From contig PBTP01000110.1 of the NCBI GenBank assembly GCA_002729275.1, forward strand, positions 1 to 6,162: a DNA stretch of 6,162 nucleotides. The letters run 5' to 3'. The notes under the pieces are model-generated. The model did not search any database. It saw only the letters and a list, made by a program, of their open reading frames with translations, and was not told where the DNA came from. The translations under genes and the position numbers were made by a program. This DNA comes from Roseibacillus sp. Lineage in GTDB: Bacteria > Verrucomicrobiota > Verrucomicrobiia > Verrucomicrobiales > Akkermansiaceae. This document shows, piece after piece, positions 4,685-6,162 of this stretch; positions within the stretch are counted from its first letter, which is position 1; each line of letters begins with the position of its first letter.

Positions 4685-5892
4685 TATCCGCCAGCCAGAG
4701 CCTCCATGATATACTTGCTTGGCCTGAAATTTTCGATGATCACATGCCATTCGCCCCCCCTCTTCATCCGCACCTCTTTCAGGTTGAAATTTGGTGTCTT
4801 ATGAGGAGCAAAAAGAATGTCATCATGAGTGCTGTTCTCGTGCTTCTTGAACATTTCCGGCACGATATCACCACCAAGGTGATCATCTCTGCCCGTGGCG
4901 AGGTGACAGGTTCCTAGCACCTTTTCATCCTGAATGTCTTGGTAAGAGACTGGCAGAACTTGCGTCCCAAACCCAAGTTCTCCAAGGGTTCCAGTCATTG
5001 GGTCGTCCGCGAGACGTCTATTGTGTTGGTCAATCGTATCCTTGCTCCCCTCAATCAGGGTCGCTTTGACGACATCCCGATTCACCACATCGAGAATGCC
5101 GAGGGTGCCATCTTCATACTTCATGGGGAACTGGCCGTGAGCATCCTGTGGCACGAAATACACCTCTCCTGCGGGAAGATTCGCAATATCCGGGGTTGTT
5201 CCCTTACACAAGCCGTGGGACTTCTGGGCCTCCTGCCCTCCAAGGTCAAGGGAGGCCTCGAGAACACGGCCATCCTCGAGGCCGAACTCAATCTCAACTT
5301 TTTCAGCACCAGTCATCGCCAGACGAATCCGTTCGGCATCCGCTGACACCTCATCGTAATCAACCGCCAGTCCGGAACTAAGAATGATTTCATTCATCCC
5401 GTGCATGGTTGCTCCCCTGAATCCATACTCTTTGCATTTGGCAGTGAGAGGCGCCGTTGCAGAATACGTAGAAACGCAGAGAATCAGGTCGTAGTTCGTA
5501 TAGATATCCCGGTCGAGCGAGAGCTCCTCTCCCTCCGTGTTCCAGACCTCGTCGTCAAGATCAAGATTCGAGCCCTTGGTGCACCGATAGGCGAACATTT
5601 CCCCTCCAGTCATCCCAAGTTGGTCCATGACCCCGGCGTGAAGTGTCTCGTAGAAATACTTGTGAGCATTTTTCTGCACTTCGAATCCCTCATGCTCGAG
5701 GAAAGCAAAGTTTCTTATCAGTTCCTGCGGCTCCTGAAAATCGGTGAGAATACAGACCCGGCACCCCTGTGTCGGCTCGAAAACAGTCGACAAGAGGCGC
5801 GCTGGGTCAAAGGGAGGAAACTTTCTCCTCGAGGGATTCTGCAAAATTGCCTCGTCAAGGTAGGGCGGGAGCATTCGGGTGATGGATTGCAT
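4684..5892 (-). CDS. M29 aminopeptidase / NicX-like metalloenzyme
   Basis: The C-terminal half resembles the M29 fold shared by aminopeptidase T/PepS and by NicX, the 2,5-dihydroxypyridine 5,6-dioxygenase. Matching elements in order: 'NLPAGEV' (238-244, Glu243), 'GELGFGT' (304-310, Glu305), 'DEKVLGTCHLATG' (322-334, His330) and 'HDD' (356-358, His356 and Asp358). These correspond to the metal-binding Glu/Glu/His/His-x-Asp set of the family. The segment after His330 ('RDDHLGGD') lacks the aromatic residue I expect near there in M29 peptidases, so peptidase activity is uncertain and a NicX-like or other small-molecule reaction is possible. The first ~150 residues are less familiar. No signal peptide or membrane segment is seen. 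The open frame reaches a TTG at 5928, but the ATG at 5892 (402 aa) has an AGGGTG about 7 nt upstream and is preferred; an ATG at 5874 is also possible. The gene is coupled to the cupin gene by TAATG. Confidence 0.75.
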   Translation of the reverse strand: MQSITRMLPPYLDEAILQNPSRRKFPPFDPARLLSTVFEPTQGCRVCILTDFQEPQELIRNFAFLEHEGFEVQKNAHKYFYETLHAGVMDQLGMTGGEMFAYRCTKGSNLDLDDEVWNTEGEELSLDRDIYTNYDLILCVSTYSATAPLTAKCKEYGFRGATMHGMNEIILSSGLAVDYDEVSADAERIRLAMTGAEKVEIEFGLEDGRVLEASLDLGGQEAQKSHGLCKGTTPDIANLPAGEVYFVPQDAHGQFPMKYEDGTLGILDVVNRDVVKATLIEGSKDTIDQHNRRLADDPMTGTLGELGFGTQVLPVSYQDIQDEKVLGTCHLATGRDDHLGGDIVPEMFKKHENSTHDDILFAPHKTPNFNLKEVRMKRGGEWHVIIENFRPSKYIMEALAGG

Positions 5893-5961
5893 GACAGTGC
5901 ACCCTACGAGCATTCGAAAACCGGGCAAGAGAAGAAGGAGACCACAAACCCTATTATCTTT

Positions 5962-6162
5962 TCAAGAATCCCCTCCCTCCATCTCCATCCCCTTGTCCCT
6001 CAGCTCCTCAAGGACGCTGGTCATATCCTTCAAACCCTCCCAAACCTCCCTCAGGACATACAACGGGGCCTGCTGGCGAACGGCCAATGCGATCGAATCG
6101 CTTGGGCGGGCATCGAGCTCAACAATCAGCTTCTCGCTGATTTCATTTTCTGCCTCAATAAA
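5962..6162 (-). CDS. Bifunctional nuclease (BFN/DUF151) family protein, C-terminal part
   Basis: The gene enters from the right edge and is read on the minus strand, ending at TGA (5962-5964); 66 residues are visible. 'VELDARPSDSIALAVRQQAP' followed by 'LYV' is the hallmark of the DUF151/BFN domain, which in characterised members has DNase and RNase activity and in many bacteria is a small conserved protein of about 130-200 aa. The last ~25 residues are charged (Glu/Lys/Asp-rich) and may form a helix resembling the UVR-like tail some members carry, though the length here is too short to be sure. The start and N-terminal half lie outside the window. A 69-nt gap separates it from the M29-like gene on the same strand, so co-transcription is possible, but a functional link is not implied because BFN proteins are usually housekeeping-type genes. 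Confidence 0.9.
   Translation of the reverse strand, partial: FIEAENEISEKLIVELDARPSDSIALAVRQQAPLYVLREVWEGLKDMTSVLEELRDKGMEMEGGDS

Noticed and set aside
4687..4750. Cupin start at ATG 4750
   Set aside because: It would place 22 extra residues inside the M29-like gene with no cupin similarity; the TAATG-coupled ATG at 4684 fits better.
4939..5346. 135-codon open frame on the plus strand
   Set aside because: It is fully antisense to the M29-like gene, whose conserved metal-ligand motifs show that the minus strand is coding.
1..6162. CRISPR arrays, insertion sequences, phage genes, tRNA or rRNA genes
   Set aside because: No regularly spaced direct repeats, transposase or phage-like proteins, tRNA cloverleaf pattern or rRNA-like sequence was seen by eye on either strand.

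Overview
The window (about 55% G+C, dense coding) looks like a chromosomal piece of a Verrucomicrobiota-type bacterium, possibly Opitutae-like. This is inferred from gene content, not from a marker gene. The clues are a heparinase-like protein, a secreted DUF6807 ('PmoA') protein, a stand-alone OvoA C-terminal methyltransferase, and an ECF sigma/anti-sigma pair whose anti-sigma opens with an 'MNxExAxxIL…RPDG' pattern that I associate with this phylum. No rRNA, tRNA, CRISPR array, insertion sequence or phage gene is visible.

Layout. (1) 2-919, plus: 3' part of a polysaccharide lyase/heparinase II/III-like protein, cut by the window edge. (2) 926-967: nested hairpin at the convergent junction. 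(3) 939-2370, minus: a two-gene regulatory cassette, ECF sigma factor then membrane anti-sigma factor, with an 8-nt overlap. (4) 2371-2570: divergent intergenic region with a GC-rich hairpin and a short SD-equipped open frame ending 4 nt before the next start. (5) 2571-3521, plus: secreted DUF6807 protein. (6) 3540-6162, minus: a co-directional group, in transcription order: bifunctional nuclease (BFN/DUF151) family protein (5' end outside the window), M29 aminopeptidase/NicX-like metalloenzyme, cupin, OvoA-C-terminal-like N-methyltransferase.

How the parts may work together. The plus-strand genes look like export-directed carbohydrate-processing functions, and the sigma/anti-sigma cassette between them is a natural candidate regulator, though nothing in the sequence proves the link. 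The minus-strand group is the more unusual part. A mercaptohistidine N-methyltransferase-like enzyme, normally fused to the ovothiol sulfoxide synthase OvoA, appears here alone. It follows a cupin and an M29-like enzyme joined by a TAATG stop/start overlap. No sulfoxide synthase domain is in the window, so either it is encoded elsewhere or the methyltransferase acts on a different substrate. This three-gene set is the best candidate for an undescribed small-molecule pathway.
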